From NCBI GenBank assembly GCA_964567475.1, contig CAZMMV010000003.1, positions 1 through 60,931 on the forward strand: a stretch of 60,931 nucleotides of DNA. The letters run 5' to 3'. Within the stretch, counting starts at the first letter, position 1; each line of letters opens with the position of its first letter. A model generated the notes under the pieces. That model was not told where the DNA came from, made no database searches, and saw only the letters and a program-made list of their open reading frames with translations. The translations under genes were made by a program, and so were the position numbers. Source of the DNA: CAZMMV01 sp964567475. Lineage in GTDB: Bacteria > Bacillota > Clostridia > Tissierellales > Tissierellaceae. Positions 25,743-34,105 of this stretch are shown in pieces.

Positions 25743-27125
25743 ATGAATATTTCTATAATTTTAGCTGCAGGTGAAGGAACAAGAATGAATTCAAAAACTT
25801 CTAAGGTATTACACAATATTTGTGGAAAGCCTATGTTAAGTTATATTATAGAATCTAGTAAAGGGGCAAATATAGGGAAAAATGTGGTTATAGTTGGTCA
25901 TAGTGGAGATAAAGTAAAAGATTATTTTAATGATCAAGATATAATATTTAAAACTCAAGCTATTGGTGAAAATCTACCATATGGAACAGGATTTGCTGTA
26001 ATGCAGGCAATCGATGAGATAGATGATGATAGTACTGTAGCCATACTTTCAGGTGATACACCCCTTATAAGAGAGGATACAATTAAGAATCTTGTTAATT
26101 ACCATGAGAATAAAAATTTTAAAGCAACAGTTCTTACTGCTATATTGGAAGATTGTAGGGGATATGGTAGAATAATAAGAGGAAAAGATGGCAATATATT
26201 AAAAATAGTAGAAGAAAAAGATGCTACTGAAGATGAAAGAAAGGTAAATGAAATTAATTCTGGAATATATTGCTTTAATGGAAAATTATTGAAGGATGCA
26301 TTAAGCAAGATAGACAATGAAAATGCACAAAATGAGTATTACATCACCGATGTTATTGGTATATTAAAAGAACAAGGGTATAGTGTAGGTGCCTATACAA
26401 TAAATGATGCTATTGAAATTAATGGAGTTAACTCAAGAGTACAGTTAGCATACTGTGAAAGAGTTATGAGAAAAAGAATAAATAGGATTCATATGGAAAA
26501 TGGTGTTACTATGATAAATCCTGAGAATACTTATATAGAAGATTCTGTAAGAATTGGTAAAGATACTACTATTTATCCTGGAGTAATCCTAGAAGGCAGT
26601 ACTGAAATAGGAGAAAATTGTGTTATTAGACAAGATTCTAGAATTGTAAATAGTATTATTAAGGACAATGTTATTATTGAGTCATCAGTGATTGAGGAAA
26701 GTTTTGTAGATGATAACACAAAGATAGGACCTTCTGCTCATCTTAGACCTAACAGTAAGATAGGGAAAAACATTAAAATTGGAAACTATGTTGAAGTAAA
26801 AAATTCAACAATAGGAGATAATACAAAAGCTGGGCATCTAACTTATATAGGAGATGCAGATATCGGGTATAATGTTAATATAGGATGTGGAGTAGTATTT
26901 GTAAATTATGATGGTAGAGATAAATTTAGATCTACTGTAGGAGATAATTGTTTTATAGGTAGCAACTCTAACTTAGTAGCCCCTGTAGAGGTAGAAGACT
27001 GGGGATATATAGCAGCAGGGTCAACAGTGACTGAGCTAGTAGAGACGGGAGCCTTATCAATAGCTCGAGCACATCAAGTTAATAAAGAAGGATGGGTTGA
27101 AAAGAAAGGTTACAAAAAGGATTAG
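25743..27125 (+). CDS. glmU: Bifunctional UDP-N-acetylglucosamine pyrophosphorylase / glucosamine-1-phosphate acetyltransferase
   Basis: 460 residues. The N-terminal uridyltransferase begins IILAAGEGTRMNSKTSKVLH. The C-terminal half is a left-handed beta-helix of hexapeptide repeats (from about residue 255), with LRPNSKIGKNIKIGNYVEVKNS and the acetyltransferase site GHLTYIGDADIG...NYDGRDKFRSTVGD. It makes UDP-GlcNAc for the cell wall. ATG 25743 is chosen because GAGGTG lies seven bases before it; the in-frame TTG 30 bases upstream has no RBS. Confidence 0.97.
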   Translation: MNISIILAAGEGTRMNSKTSKVLHNICGKPMLSYIIESSKGANIGKNVVIVGHSGDKVKDYFNDQDIIFKTQAIGENLPYGTGFAVMQAIDEIDDDSTVAILSGDTPLIREDTIKNLVNYHENKNFKATVLTAILEDCRGYGRIIRGKDGNILKIVEEKDATEDERKVNEINSGIYCFNGKLLKDALSKIDNENAQNEYYITDVIGILKEQGYSVGAYTINDAIEINGVNSRVQLAYCERVMRKRINRIHMENGVTMINPENTYIEDSVRIGKDTTIYPGVILEGSTEIGENCVIRQDSRIVNSIIKDNVIIESSVIEESFVDDNTKIGPSAHLRPNSKIGKNIKIGNYVEVKNSTIGDNTKAGHLTYIGDADIGYNVNIGCGVVFVNYDGRDKFRSTVGDNCFIGSNSNLVAPVEVEDWGYIAAGSTVTELVETGALSIARAHQVNKEGWVEKKGYKKD

Positions 27126-27159
27126 AAAAAATATAAATAAACTTAGGAGGAAATTTCAA

Positions 27160-28107
27160 ATGAAGCTATTTAGAGGTGGAATTAAGGTTTTTTCAGGAAA
27201 TGCAAATAAGGAGTTAGCAGAAAAGATTACTAAGGAGTTAAAAATACCTTTTGGAATATGTGATGTATCACAGTTTAGTGATGGTGAAATAAGCGTGAAC
27301 TTTGCTGAAACTGTAAGGGGCGTAGATGTTTTTGTAGTACAGCCAACATGTAGTCCAGTAAATGATAATTTAATGGAAATTTTAATACTTATAGATGCAT
27401 TGAAACGTGCATCAGTGGGAAGGGTAAATGCAGTAATCCCATATTATGGATATGCCCGTCAAGATAGAAAAGCAAAGGCAAGGGAACCAATAACTGCAAA
27501 ATTAGTTGCAAATTTATTAACTACAGCTGGAGCTGATAGAGTTATAAGCATGGATCTTCATGCTGCACAAATTCAAGGTTATTTTGATATTCCAGTAGAT
27601 CATTTATCTGGAGTTCCTATACTGGCTGATTATTTTAAAGATATTCTTGGAGAAGAAACTGTAGTTGTTTCCCCTGATTTAGGAGGAGTAACTAGAGCCA
27701 GAAATTTTGCAAATATATTAGATTTACCTTTAGCTATTATTGAAAAAAGAAGACCTAAAGCAAATGTATCTGAAGTTATGAATATTATTGGTGATATAGA
27801 AGGAAAAGATGTTGTTCTTATTGATGATATAATTGACACCGCTGGTACTATAACTAAAGCAGCATCTGTATTAAAACAATTTGGTGCAAAAAAGGTATAT
27901 GGATGTGCTACTCATGGAGTATTATCTGGTCCAGCTATTGAAAGAATAGAAAATAGTGAGATTGAAAAGTTTGTAATTACAGATACTATACCTTTAGAAG
28001 AAGATAAGAAGATTGATAAAATAGATATTATTTCTGTGGCACCTATATTTGCCGAAGCTATAAGAAGAATTCATAACAATGAATCTGTTAGCAAATTATT
28101 TGAATAA
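27160..28107 (+). CDS. prs: Ribose-phosphate pyrophosphokinase
   Basis: Makes PRPP from ribose-5-phosphate and ATP, the substrate for xpt and hpt in this window. Motifs: KVFSGNANKELAEKI, the ATP loop YYGYARQDRKAKAREPITAK, the metal site DLHAAQIQGYFDIPVDHL, and the ribose-phosphate loop VVLIDDIIDTAGTI. The start is ATG 27160 after TTAGGAGG, giving the usual 315 residues. A longer in-frame start would run into glmU and has no family support. Confidence 0.97.
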   Translation: MKLFRGGIKVFSGNANKELAEKITKELKIPFGICDVSQFSDGEISVNFAETVRGVDVFVVQPTCSPVNDNLMEILILIDALKRASVGRVNAVIPYYGYARQDRKAKAREPITAKLVANLLTTAGADRVISMDLHAAQIQGYFDIPVDHLSGVPILADYFKDILGEETVVVSPDLGGVTRARNFANILDLPLAIIEKRRPKANVSEVMNIIGDIEGKDVVLIDDIIDTAGTITKAASVLKQFGAKKVYGCATHGVLSGPAIERIENSEIEKFVITDTIPLEEDKKIDKIDIISVAPIFAEAIRRIHNNESVSKLFE

Positions 28108-28125
28108 TATATGGGGGTTGATCTT

Positions 28126-28692
28126 TTGTTTGTAGTAATAGGGTTGGGAAATCCAGGTAAAGATTACTCTAAAACGAGGCATAATGTAGGGTTTGATACC
28201 ATAGATTTATTAGGAGATAGAAATAATATACAGATAAATAAAATAAAATTTAAATCTGTTGTTGGTGAAGGATTTATTCATGGAGAAAAGGTTCTTTTAG
28301 TTAAACCTCAAACTTATATGAATAATAGTGGTGAAGCAATAAGAGAAATATATAATTTTTACAAGCTTCCCATAGAAAATATGATAGTTATAGTTGATGA
28401 TATTGATATTGGATTTTCTCAAATAAGAATTAAAAGAAAAGGTAGTGCTGGTTCTCATAATGGACTAAAATCTATTATATCTTTATTAAAAGATGATGGA
28501 TTTCCTAGAATAAAAATAGGAATAGGTAAAAAAAATCAGGGAGAAGATCTAGCTAATTTCGTATTAAATAGATTCCCTAAAGAAGAAAGAAAAGATATTG
28601 AAGAGTCAATTTTAAGAGCAGCAGAAGCAGTAGAAACTGTTATAAAAAGTGGCATAGAAGATGCTATGAATCAATATAATAAAAAAATATAA
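28126..28692 (+). CDS. pth: Peptidyl-tRNA hydrolase
   Basis: Frees tRNA from dropped-off peptidyl-tRNA. Motifs: VIGLGNPGKDYSKTRHNVGF, with N9 and the catalytic H19, and LVKPQTYMNNSGEAI, DDIDI, GSAGSHNGLKSI. I prefer TTG 28126 (188 residues), since GGGGGTTGATC precedes it and MFVVIGLGNPG aligns with the family start. An in-frame ATG at 28111 would add five residues but has no RBS. It is spoVC in B. subtilis. Confidence 0.95.
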   Translation: MFVVIGLGNPGKDYSKTRHNVGFDTIDLLGDRNNIQINKIKFKSVVGEGFIHGEKVLLVKPQTYMNNSGEAIREIYNFYKLPIENMIVIVDDIDIGFSQIRIKRKGSAGSHNGLKSIISLLKDDGFPRIKIGIGKKNQGEDLANFVLNRFPKEERKDIEESILRAAEAVETVIKSGIEDAMNQYNKKI

Positions 28693-28720
28693 AAGATAAT
28701 TTTATAAATCTAGATAATGG

Positions 28721-28740
28721 GCCCAGGTTTAAACCTGGGC
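28721..28740. promoter_or_regulatory. Perfect 20-bp palindrome between pth and mfd
   Basis: GCCCAGGTTTAAACCTGGGC is a perfect palindrome and the most GC-rich spot in this gap. No T run follows on either strand, so a normal terminator is unlikely. It could be an operator or an RNA hairpin in the pth-mfd message. Confidence 0.6.
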
Positions 28741-28768
28741 TTAAGGTGTTTGGAATGGAGGTAAAAAA

Positions 28769-31700
28769 GTGTCAAACTTTTTATTAGACCCATTAAATAA
28801 TTTAGAATCTTATGATAAATTAAAAAAGGATATAAAGGATAAAAAAAGTCCTATAGCTACTTTTGGTATCATTGATGAAAATATAGGTCATATAGTTTAT
28901 GCCTTACAAGAACATACGGATAAACAGGTTCTTTTGCTTACCTACAATGAATCTAGAAGTAGAAGACTTTATGAAGATATAAGAAACTTGGGTAAAAAAG
29001 AAGTTTATTTATTATCTAAAAGAGAAATGACTTTTTATAATGTAGATGCCTTTAGTTCGGAAGATGCTAATGAAAGATTAGGCATTGTTTCCAGATTAGT
29101 TGATGGAGAAAAGTTAATTATTGTTGCATCATTGGAAGCAATATTGGATAAATTTATGGATATTTCTATATTTAAATCTTTTTCTAAGAAATTAAGTATT
29201 GGCCATGAAATTGATTTAGATAAGCTAATAGAATTATTGATAAGTGCAGGCTATGAAAGAGTACAAATGGTCGAAGCCATAGGTCAGTTTAGTCTTAGAG
29301 GGGGAATATTTGATTTTTTCTCACCAAAAAGTCAGTATCCTTATAGAATAGAGTTGTTTGATAATGAAATAGATTCTATAAGGACTTTCGATATATTAAG
29401 TCAAAGATCTATTGAAACTTTAGATAGGGCTTACATAGTACCAGCAAGTGAAATTTTAATATTAGATAAATACAGAAAAGAAATAATTGAATATTTAGAT
29501 AAAGATTTACAAAAAGTTATATCCGGAGATAAAACAGATGAATTACAAAAAGAAAATCTTAGAAATAAGTTTGATAAGTATAAAAGTTATTTAGAGGAAG
29601 GACTTTTTATTTCTAATAAAAACTTAATATTGCCTTATATTCCAGAAACTTACTTATCTTCTATAATAAATTATTTAGATAAGAATTCTATTATATTTGT
29701 AGATGAACCTAAAAGAATAGAAGAAAAAGTGAAAGATATTAAGGAAGATTTTGTTTTTAAATTTACAGATTTATTTTATGCAGGGGAACTTTTATCCAAT
29801 CATAAGGAAATATTTTATGATTATGATTATATTTTAAAAGATTTGAATGAAAGAACTTTAGTTAGCAGTAGTGCAATTTTAGGAACTAATTCTAGCTTCA
29901 ATCCCATATCTATTCACAACTTTATTGTAAAAGGAATGCAATCCTACCATAATAAAATGGAACTTTTAAAAGAGGATTTAACCCACTATAAGTATAGAGC
30001 TTATAAGACTATTATCCTTTCAGGTACTGAAGAAAGGGGAAAAAGATTACATGAAATCCTTTTAAATATGGATATAGAATCAAGCTTTATGGATAGCAAG
30101 GAAGAAGTGATAAAATCTTCTCAGATATTTATTACTGCTGGAAGTATAAAGGGTGGATTTGAGTATCCAGATATAAAGCTTATAGTATTAAGTGATAAAG
30201 AAATATTTGGAGCAGCAAAAGGTAAAAAAAGAAAAGGATTTAAGAAAAAAACTAAAAATCATATTAGTCTTGTAGATTTAAATGTAGGAGATTATGTAGT
30301 ACATGAAAACCATGGAATAGGAAGATATGAAGGTGTAGAACAACTTAATATTCAAGGAATAAAAAAGGATTATTTAACAGTAAGATATAAAGGGCATGAT
30401 AAATTATATGTCCATATAGATCAGATGAACTTAATACAAAAATATATTGGCTCTGATAGTATAAAGCCTAAGATAAATAAGTTGTCTAGTATAGAATGGG
30501 CAAAGACTAAAGCAAAGGCAAGAAAATCTGTAGAAGATATGGCGGAAGATTTACTTGAGCTTTATGCAAAGAGAGAAAGCTATAAAGGATTTGCTTTTTC
30601 AAAGGATAATGAATGGCAAAGACAATTTGAAGATCTTTTCCCTTATGAAGAAACTGAAGGTCAATTAGATAGTATTTTAGAGATTAAAAAAGATATGGAA
30701 AGTATTAAACCAATGGATAGACTTCTTTGTGGAGATGTAGGCTATGGTAAGACAGAAGTTGCCTTGAGAGCAGCTTTTAAAGCAGTATTAGATGGCAAAC
30801 AAGTGGCTTTTTTAGTTCCTACGACTATTTTGGCTCAGCAACATTACAATACCATTATAGATAGATTTTCTGAATTTCCTATTAAGATTGGAGTTTTAAG
30901 TAGATTTGTAAGTAATGCAGATCAAAAGCTTATTATTGATAATGTTGAAAAGGGCCTTATAGATATAGTTATAGGAACCCATAGACTTTTATCTAAGGAT
31001 ATAAACTTCAAGGACTTAGGGCTTCTTATTATAGACGAGGAACAAAGATTTGGTGTAAAGCACAAAGAAACTTTAAAGAAGTTCAAGGAGACCGTAGACG
31101 TCCTTACGCTTACTGCTACCCCAATACCTAGGACCTTACATATGTCTTTATCAGGAGTTAGAGATATGTCTGTTATAGAAGATCCGCCGGAAGAGAGATA
31201 TCCTGTGCAAACCTATGTAGTAGAATACAATGAACAAATGATAAGAGATGCTATCTTAAAAGAAGTTTCTAGAGGAGGTCAAGTTTATTATGTGTATAAT
31301 AGAGTTGACAATATAAGTAGAGTTACATCAAAATTAAGACAACTTATACCCGAAGCTAAGTTTGGCATAGGTCATGGTCAAATGGGTGAAAGTAAATTAG
31401 AAAAAATCATGGTAGAATTTTTAGAAAAAGAAATAGATGTATTAGTATGTACAACAATTATAGAAACTGGTTTAGATATTCCCAATGTAAATACAATAAT
31501 AATTCATGATGCGGACAAGATGGGACTTTCTCAATTATATCAATTAAGAGGCAGGGTAGGTAGATCTGATAGACTTGCTTATGGATATTTTACCTATGAA
31601 AAAAACAAGGTACTGTCTGAAGTAGCAGAAAAAAGGCTTAGAGCTATAAAGGAATTTACAGAATTTGGTTCTGGATTTAAAATAGCTATGAGGGACTTGG

Positions 31701-32287
31701 AAATAAGAGGTTCAGGAAATTTGCTAGGTTCACAACAACATGGTCACATTGAATCCATAGGGTATGACCTATATGTGAAATTTCTAAATGAAGCCGTAAG
31801 AAAATTAAAAGGTGAAGTAGTAGTAGAGTATATAGAAACTACTATTGATTTAAAGGTAGATGGCTATATTGAAAATAGATATATAGAAGATGAAGAACAA
31901 AAAATTCAAGTTTACAAAAAAATCTCTGCTATATCAGGTATAGAAGATTATAGAGAATTAATAGATGAGTTAATTGACAGATTTGGAGATTTACCTAAGG
32001 AAGTAGAGAATCTAATAGATATTTCATATATTAGATATCTTGCTAGTAAAAATAGTATTAAAAATATTAGTCAAAAAGGTAAGAAAATAATATTAGAATT
32101 TACTTCAACTAAAAATCTAAGTGTGGAATTATTACATGATTTGTCTAAAAAATATAAGAATAGATTAAAATTTGACTTATCAAAGTTTCCATATTTTGAA
32201 TTTCAGTTTAAAAATAATATGTTAGATGAATTAAAACTATTAATTGAAACAATTAATAGTTTCACTAATGAAGAAAATTATATATAA
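28769..32287 (+). CDS. mfd: Transcription-repair coupling factor Mfd
   Basis: 1172-residue DNA translocase that removes stalled RNA polymerase and recruits UvrA. Order: UvrB-like region (1 to about 350), the RNA polymerase-interaction domain (about 500-570; LNVGDYVVHENHGIGRYEGVE), helicase lobes with Walker A GDVGYGKTEVALRAA, DEEQRFGVKHK, TLTATPIPRTLHMSLSG and LRGRVGRSDRLAYGYF, and a C-terminal UvrA-binding TRCF domain. The GTG start follows GGAGG. Length is as usual. Confidence 0.97.
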   Translation: MSNFLLDPLNNLESYDKLKKDIKDKKSPIATFGIIDENIGHIVYALQEHTDKQVLLLTYNESRSRRLYEDIRNLGKKEVYLLSKREMTFYNVDAFSSEDANERLGIVSRLVDGEKLIIVASLEAILDKFMDISIFKSFSKKLSIGHEIDLDKLIELLISAGYERVQMVEAIGQFSLRGGIFDFFSPKSQYPYRIELFDNEIDSIRTFDILSQRSIETLDRAYIVPASEILILDKYRKEIIEYLDKDLQKVISGDKTDELQKENLRNKFDKYKSYLEEGLFISNKNLILPYIPETYLSSIINYLDKNSIIFVDEPKRIEEKVKDIKEDFVFKFTDLFYAGELLSNHKEIFYDYDYILKDLNERTLVSSSAILGTNSSFNPISIHNFIVKGMQSYHNKMELLKEDLTHYKYRAYKTIILSGTEERGKRLHEILLNMDIESSFMDSKEEVIKSSQIFITAGSIKGGFEYPDIKLIVLSDKEIFGAAKGKKRKGFKKKTKNHISLVDLNVGDYVVHENHGIGRYEGVEQLNIQGIKKDYLTVRYKGHDKLYVHIDQMNLIQKYIGSDSIKPKINKLSSIEWAKTKAKARKSVEDMAEDLLELYAKRESYKGFAFSKDNEWQRQFEDLFPYEETEGQLDSILEIKKDMESIKPMDRLLCGDVGYGKTEVALRAAFKAVLDGKQVAFLVPTTILAQQHYNTIIDRFSEFPIKIGVLSRFVSNADQKLIIDNVEKGLIDIVIGTHRLLSKDINFKDLGLLIIDEEQRFGVKHKETLKKFKETVDVLTLTATPIPRTLHMSLSGVRDMSVIEDPPEERYPVQTYVVEYNEQMIRDAILKEVSRGGQVYYVYNRVDNISRVTSKLRQLIPEAKFGIGHGQMGESKLEKIMVEFLEKEIDVLVCTTIIETGLDIPNVNTIIIHDADKMGLSQLYQLRGRVGRSDRLAYGYFTYEKNKVLSEVAEKRLRAIKEFTEFGSGFKIAMRDLEIRGSGNLLGSQQHGHIESIGYDLYVKFLNEAVRKLKGEVVVEYIETTIDLKVDGYIENRYIEDEEQKIQVYKKISAISGIEDYRELIDELIDRFGDLPKEVENLIDISYIRYLASKNSIKNISQKGKKIILEFTSTKNLSVELLHDLSKKYKNRLKFDLSKFPYFEFQFKNNMLDELKLLIETINSFTNEENYI

Positions 32288-32329
32288 TATAATTAGTTAA
32301 TTAGGATAAAATAGGGAGGATGTATAAAA

Positions 32330-33259
32330 TTGCATAATAAAACTTATAAAATAGTTTTTATGATCATATTAGTTTTAAGTATTTCTATTGTTCTAAATGG
32401 CTGTAATGAAAATAAAGAGGGAATAATTGCTAAAGTAAATGGAGAAGATATTTCAGAAGAAGAGTTTAATACTGAATTTGAAAGTTATAAGGGTTTAGGT
32501 GAAAAACAACTAGGAAAGGATGCCATGTCCCAAATTGAAGATGATGGGAGAACTAGAGAAGAAGTTTTAAGGGAAAATGTAATGGAAAAGATGATAATAG
32601 ATAAGATAATTAAAAAAGAAGCTGAAAGCATGAATATATCTGTATCAGAAGAAGAGCTAGATAAAAAGATAAAGGAATATGTTGATGCAACTGGTGGAGA
32701 AGAAGAACTAAAAACTTATTTAGAAGAAAATGATCTTTCACATGAATTTTTTAGAGGATTTTTAAAAAAACAACTTTTGAAGGATAAACATAAGAATAAG
32801 ATTATTGAAGATTTAAAGATAACAGAAGCTGAAGCTAAAAAATATTTTAAAGAAAATAAAGAAGACTTAACCTTAGTTAAAGTAAGTCATATATTAGTAA
32901 AAACAGAAGAAGAAGGCCAAAAAGTATTAGATAGAATTAATTCTGGAGAAGAGTTTTCTAAAGTAGCAGAGGAAGTATCTGTTGACAAAGAATCTTCAGT
33001 GCGTGGAGGAGATTTAGGATATATTACTAAGGGAGATAGGGTTTCAGAGTTTGAAGAAGCTGCATTTTCTCTAAAGGTTGGAGAAATAAGCAAAATTATA
33101 AAAACTGAAGTAGGCTATCATATCATAGAGGCAAATGACAGAAAAGATAGCTATGAATCTTTAAAAGATGATATAGACTTATTATTAAAAAAAGATAAAT
33201 ATGATTCTGAAATGAAAAAATTACGTGAAAGCAAAAAAGTAAAAATATATAAAGACTAG
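32330..33259 (+). CDS. PrsA-like foldase lipoprotein (parvulin peptidyl-prolyl isomerase)
   Basis: 309 residues with a lipoprotein signal peptide: basic start, hydrophobic stretch (about 8-22) and lipobox VLNGC with C25 as the lipidated residue. A SurA-N-like helical domain follows (about 35-180), then a parvulin domain (VKVSHILVKTEEEGQKVLDRINSG...GGDLGYITKG...VGYHIIEA). It helps fold exported proteins at the outer face of the membrane. TTG start after GGGAGGA. It stands where B. subtilis has no homologue between mfd and spoVT, though this placement is common in Clostridia. Confidence 0.93.
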   Translation: MHNKTYKIVFMIILVLSISIVLNGCNENKEGIIAKVNGEDISEEEFNTEFESYKGLGEKQLGKDAMSQIEDDGRTREEVLRENVMEKMIIDKIIKKEAESMNISVSEEELDKKIKEYVDATGGEEELKTYLEENDLSHEFFRGFLKKQLLKDKHKNKIIEDLKITEAEAKKYFKENKEDLTLVKVSHILVKTEEEGQKVLDRINSGEEFSKVAEEVSVDKESSVRGGDLGYITKGDRVSEFEEAAFSLKVGEISKIIKTEVGYHIIEANDRKDSYESLKDDIDLLLKKDKYDSEMKKLRESKKVKIYKD

Positions 33260-33289
33260 ATGGTATTAAATTATATTAAGATAGTGTTA

Positions 33290-33360
33290 ATGTTAACCTT
33301 ATGTTAACCTTATGTTAACCCTATGACAACCTTAATGCTAACCTTAGGATAAGGTTAATG
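33290..33360 (+). repeat. Five 11-12 bp direct repeats plus one inverted copy upstream of spoVT
   Basis: Copies: ATGTTAACCTT (33290-33300), ATGTTAACCTT (33301-33311), ATGTTAACCCT (33312-33322), ATGACAACCTT (33323-33333), AATGCTAACCTT (33334-33345), and inverted AAGGTTAATG (33351-33360). The period is close to one helical turn, so sites would lie on one face of DNA. It is far too short in unit and lacks spacers for a CRISPR array. Confidence 0.85.
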
Positions 33361-33376
33361 TAAATACCTTATCCTA
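33346..33376 (+). terminator. Hairpin after prsA-like gene, possible terminator
   Basis: AGGATAAGG (33346-33354) pairs with CCTTATCCT (33368-33376). There is no T run after it, so it may be a weak terminator, an mRNA stabiliser or part of the repeat array. Confidence 0.45.
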
Positions 33377-33388
33377 AATATTGATAAA

Positions 33389-33419
33389 TGTATAAAAAAT
33401 TCCTTTTAGTTGTATAATA
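33389..33419 (+). promoter_or_regulatory. Possible sigma-G promoter of spoVT
   Basis: TGTATA (33389-33394) and TATAATA (33413-33419) with an 18-base spacer. Each differs at one position from the sigma-G elements TGAATA and CATAATA. B. subtilis spoVT is transcribed by sigma-G. The -10 also reads as a sigma-A TATAAT, but no matching -35 is present. Confidence 0.5.
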
Positions 33420-33460
33420 ATCTCATTACACATAATTATTTTGAAGGAGGAAAAAAATGA

Positions 33461-34012
33461 ATGAAAGCTACTGGAATTGTTAGAAGAATAGATGAATTAG
33501 GTAGAATTGTAATACCTAAGGAAATTAGAAAAACATTAAGAATTAGAGAGGGAGATCCTCTGGAAATATATACTGATAGGGAAGGGCAAGTTATACTTAA
33601 AAAATATTCACCTATAGGGCAATTAAGTGAATTTGCTCAGGAATACTGTGAAGCATTGTATGAAAATACAAGTTATACAGCTATGATTTCTGATAGAGAT
33701 AATATAATAGCCATAGCTGGTGGATCTAAAAAAGAATATATAGAAAAGAGAATAAGCCCAGAGTTAGAAAAGATTATTGAACAGAGAAATAATTATTCTA
33801 ATATAGGAAATGATATAACTATAAAAATAACCTATGAGGATGAAAGCCCTAATAAATATACAGCACAAGTAATAATGCCTATAGTAATGCAGGGCGATCC
33901 AATTGGATCAGTAGTATTGGTATCAGGTGAAGATGGTGCAAATATGGGAGAAATAGAAATTAAATTAGTAGAGACAGCAGCAGGATTTTTATCAAAACAG
34001 ATGGAAGACTAA
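33461..34012 (+). CDS. spoVT: Stage V sporulation protein T
   Basis: AbrB-family transcription regulator of the forespore, 183 residues. The N-terminal swapped-hairpin DNA-binding domain (MKATGIVRRIDELGRIVIPKEIRKTLRIREGDPLEIYT) is nearly identical to known SpoVT. The C-terminal part (about 55-183) is the GAF-like sensor domain. The strong RBS (GGAGG) is ten bases upstream. It confirms an endospore former. Confidence 0.97.
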   Translation: MKATGIVRRIDELGRIVIPKEIRKTLRIREGDPLEIYTDREGQVILKKYSPIGQLSEFAQEYCEALYENTSYTAMISDRDNIIAIAGGSKKEYIEKRISPELEKIIEQRNNYSNIGNDITIKITYEDESPNKYTAQVIMPIVMQGDPIGSVVLVSGEDGANMGEIEIKLVETAAGFLSKQMED

Positions 34013-34036
34013 AACCTACCTTTTAAGGTAGGTTTT
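34011..34036 (+). terminator. Terminator of spoVT
   Basis: AAAACCTACC / GGTAGGTTTT stem with a six-base loop, followed by ACTTTTT. Confidence 0.9.
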
Positions 34037-34105
34037 ACTTTTTGGTATTATTTTCTTCATTTAAGTGATATAATATAAAAGATTATGTTATGGAGGTTAT
34101 TTATT

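Noticed and set aside
33290..33360. Short CRISPR array
   Set aside because: Units are 11-12 bp with no spacers and no cas genes.
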